Source: Actinomycetota bacterium
GTDB taxonomy: Bacteria; Actinomycetota; Acidimicrobiia; Spongiisociales; UBA11373
Assembly: GCA_003486285.1 (NCBI GenBank)
Contig: DNGH01000243.1
Span: 1 to 6,086, forward strand
Direction of reading: 5' to 3'
Length of the DNA: 6,086 nt
The position numbers and the translations under genes were made by a program. The notes under the pieces are model-generated. The model did not search any database and was not told the DNA's origin. It saw nothing but the letters and a program-made list of their open reading frames with translations. Of the stretch, positions 5,220-6,086 are shown piece after piece; within the stretch, counting starts at the first letter, position 1; every line of letters starts with the position of its first letter.

Positions 5220-6005
5220 GTGGAAGAACCCCGGAGTGGCGACGAGGCCTGGCAGGCGCTTCTGAGCGGACAGTTCGATTGGGCTCGCGACCGGCGGCGT
5301 TTCGCGCGCGTTCCGGGGTCGAAGCGATGCAAGAACTGTCTTGCGCCTCTCAAGGGGCCGGGCTCGTTCCTCATGCGGCGAATCGGACGCGGCCCCTACG
5401 TACACAACCCGCGTTTCTGTGAATTCTGAATGGACTTCTGCCACACGCACCCGGGCGGTGCGGAAGTAGAACTCTCGATGCTCTTCGTCGATGTGCGTGG
5501 GTCGAGTCAATTGGCTCGGCAGCTGGGCGCCACCGCCTTCGGGAAGCTGATGAATCGCTTCTACAAGGCGGCCAGTGAGGTGCTCGTGGAGACCGATGCG
5601 TACGTCGACAAGTTCGTTGGTGACGAGGTGATCGGTCTCTACCTTCCGGTTTTCACCGGAAGCAAGCACGCTGCGTTGGCCATCGATGCAGCGCGCCGGA
5701 TCCTGAAGGCCACGGGTCACCAAGGACCAGAGGGCGCTTGGGTACCGGTGGGCGTCGGCGTCCACACCGGGACCGCCTACGTGGGAACCGCGAGCGGGGC
5801 CGAAGGGTCCATCAGCGACGTCACGGCACTCGGCGAGAGTGTGAACGTCGCGGCTCGATTGTCATCAGCTGCGGCAGCCGGTGAGGCGCTTGTGAGCGAT
5901 GCGGCGTGGACCGCCTCAGGAATGGAGGACGATGTCGCGGTGCATCGAGAGATCGAGTTGCGCGGGATCTCGGGTTCGGTTGGCGTCCGCGTCCTGGGCT
6001 CCTGA
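5220..6005 (+). CDS. Class III adenylate/guanylate cyclase with four-Cys N-terminal module, interrupted by in-frame TGA (recoded or broken)
   Basis: Read through the TGA at 5427, this is one 261-residue protein. Residues 1-34 are helical (DEAWQALLSG, then Arg-rich). A zinc-ribbon-like module follows, with Cys37-x-x-Cys40, a GPG/IGRGP linker (46-59) and Cys67-x-x-[TGA70]. Residues 82-261 form a class III nucleotide cyclase domain that would make a cyclic nucleotide messenger. The TGA sits where a fourth Cys ligand is expected, and TGA differs from both Cys codons by one base. From memory, actinobacterial relatives carry Cys here and run straight into HPGGAE(V/I)E. The frame is identical on both sides, with no frameshift. 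Three readings remain: selenocysteine or cysteine insertion at TGA, a nonsense mutation with a split or dead product, or a sequencing error. TGA also ends the transketolase, SDR, MBL and MFS genes, so it is a normal stop in this genome. GTG 5220 is chosen for its AGGGAG. The gene lies behind a terminator and is probably its own unit. Confidence 0.6.
5427..5429 (+). other. In-frame TGA at the fourth position of a C-x-x-C pair
   Basis: The codons read Cys-Glu-Phe-TGA-Met-Asp-Phe-Cys, completing a C-x-x-[TGA] pair that mirrors Cys37-x-x-Cys40. It is the only stop between GTG 5220 and the final TGA at 6003. Confidence 0.95.
5430..6005 (+). CDS. Cyclase catalytic domain as a separate reading frame (alternative to the read-through gene)
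   Basis: If TGA 5427 is a real stop, an ATG directly after it opens a 191-residue frame containing the whole catalytic domain. Metal-binding aspartates are Asp21 (FVDVRGSS) and Asp65 (DKFVGDEV), with Lys61 four residues before Asp65. The transition-state residues Asn139 and Arg143 lie in VNVAARL at 138-144. GVHTGTAYVG at 110-119 is the usual mid-domain strand. All key residues are present, so the domain could be active as a homodimer. No Shine-Dalgarno precedes this ATG; translation would need re-initiation after the stop at TGAATG. Intact catalytic residues argue against long-standing decay. Standard gene finders would probably report this frame alone, without the cysteine module. ATP versus GTP preference cannot be judged from these residues. 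Confidence 0.65.
   Translation: MDFCHTHPGGAEVELSMLFVDVRGSSQLARQLGATAFGKLMNRFYKAASEVLVETDAYVDKFVGDEVIGLYLPVFTGSKHAALAIDAARRILKATGHQGPEGAWVPVGVGVHTGTAYVGTASGAEGSISDVTALGESVNVAARLSSAAAAGEALVSDAAWTASGMEDDVAVHREIELRGISGSVGVRVLGS
5434..5467 (+). promoter_or_regulatory. SECIS-like hairpin downstream of the in-frame TGA
   Basis: ACTTC at 5434-5438 pairs with GAAGT at 5463-5467. CGCACC at 5446-5451 pairs perfectly with GGTGCG at 5457-5462 around the loop CGGGC. A seven-base bulge (5439-5445) separates the two stems on the 5' side. The apical loop begins 22 bases after the TGA and has G as its second base, which fits the general layout described for bacterial SECIS elements. It lacks the bulged U of the E. 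coli fdhF element. The bases also encode the conserved HPGGAE stretch, so the fold may be incidental. Confidence 0.35.
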
Positions 6006-6057
6006 AAGCGGTCGTGCCCCCGTGGAAGGCAGCATCTGACATACCGCAGTCAAACCG

Positions 6058-6086
6058 GAGAGGCCCCTCAGGGCCCCTGACCTCTC
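6058..6086 (+). terminator. Possible terminator hairpin at the window end
   Basis: GAGAGG at 6058-6063 pairs with CCTCTC at 6081-6086. Inside it, 6068-6072 pair with 6076-6080 around a three-base loop, leaving a four-base C bulge on the left. It lies about 50 bases after the cyclase stop codon. The window ends with the stem, so a T tract cannot be checked. Bases 6006-6057 show no other feature. Confidence 0.4.

Noticed and set aside
5427..5429. Genome-wide reassignment of TGA to an amino acid
   Set aside because: TGA ends the transketolase, SDR, MBL, MFS and cyclase frames at places that fit family lengths, so it is a normal stop codon here. Any read-through must be specific to this site.
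4797..5765. Long open frame on the - strand (322 codons)
   Set aside because: It runs antisense to the LLM 3' end and the cyclase, crosses the terminator region, shows no recognisable domain, and is expected by chance in GC-rich DNA.

Overview
This GC-rich window, with G or C at most third codon positions, carries genes that all run on the + strand. An F420-type luciferase-like oxidoreductase, GC-rich hairpins without T tracts and an actinobacterial-style class III cyclase suggest an actinobacterium, perhaps a member of Acidimicrobiia. That assignment is inference, because no rRNA or marker gene is present.

Region 1 (1-3182) looks like a metabolic operon. It holds the tail of a transketolase C-terminal subunit, a short-chain dehydrogenase/reductase (SDR), a metallo-beta-lactamase (MBL) fold hydrolase and a 12-helix MFS transporter of the fucose/glucose (FHS, NaGLT1-like) type. 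Uptake, oxidation, hydrolysis and C2-unit transfer together suggest catabolism of a sugar or sugar-like compound. The substrate cannot be read from the sequence. Two of the enzymes have unusual motif residues: Pro replaces Thr in the SDR glycine motif, and Glu replaces the first His of the MBL metal motif.

Region 2 (3183-3266) is a short spacer with two adjacent heptamer arrays, four GTTACCC and four GATACCT units. They share the pattern G-W-T-A-C-C-Y and end just before the next start codon.

Region 3 (3267-5058) encodes a PHP-type histidinol-phosphatase-like phosphoesterase and an F420-dependent luciferase-like (LLM) oxidoreductase. The two are tightly coupled and are closed by a TTCG-loop hairpin.

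Region 4 (5059-6086) is a separate unit encoding a class III adenylate/guanylate cyclase with an N-terminal four-cysteine (zinc-ribbon-like) module. An in-frame TGA lies exactly where the fourth cysteine of the C-x-x-C...C-x-x-C pattern should be. The frame is open on both sides, and a SECIS-like hairpin follows the TGA. The gene is either a nonsense-interrupted or split cyclase, or a candidate recoded (selenocysteine or cysteine) protein. This is the most interesting signal in the window. The last 81 bases hold no gene, only a possible terminator hairpin cut by the window edge.
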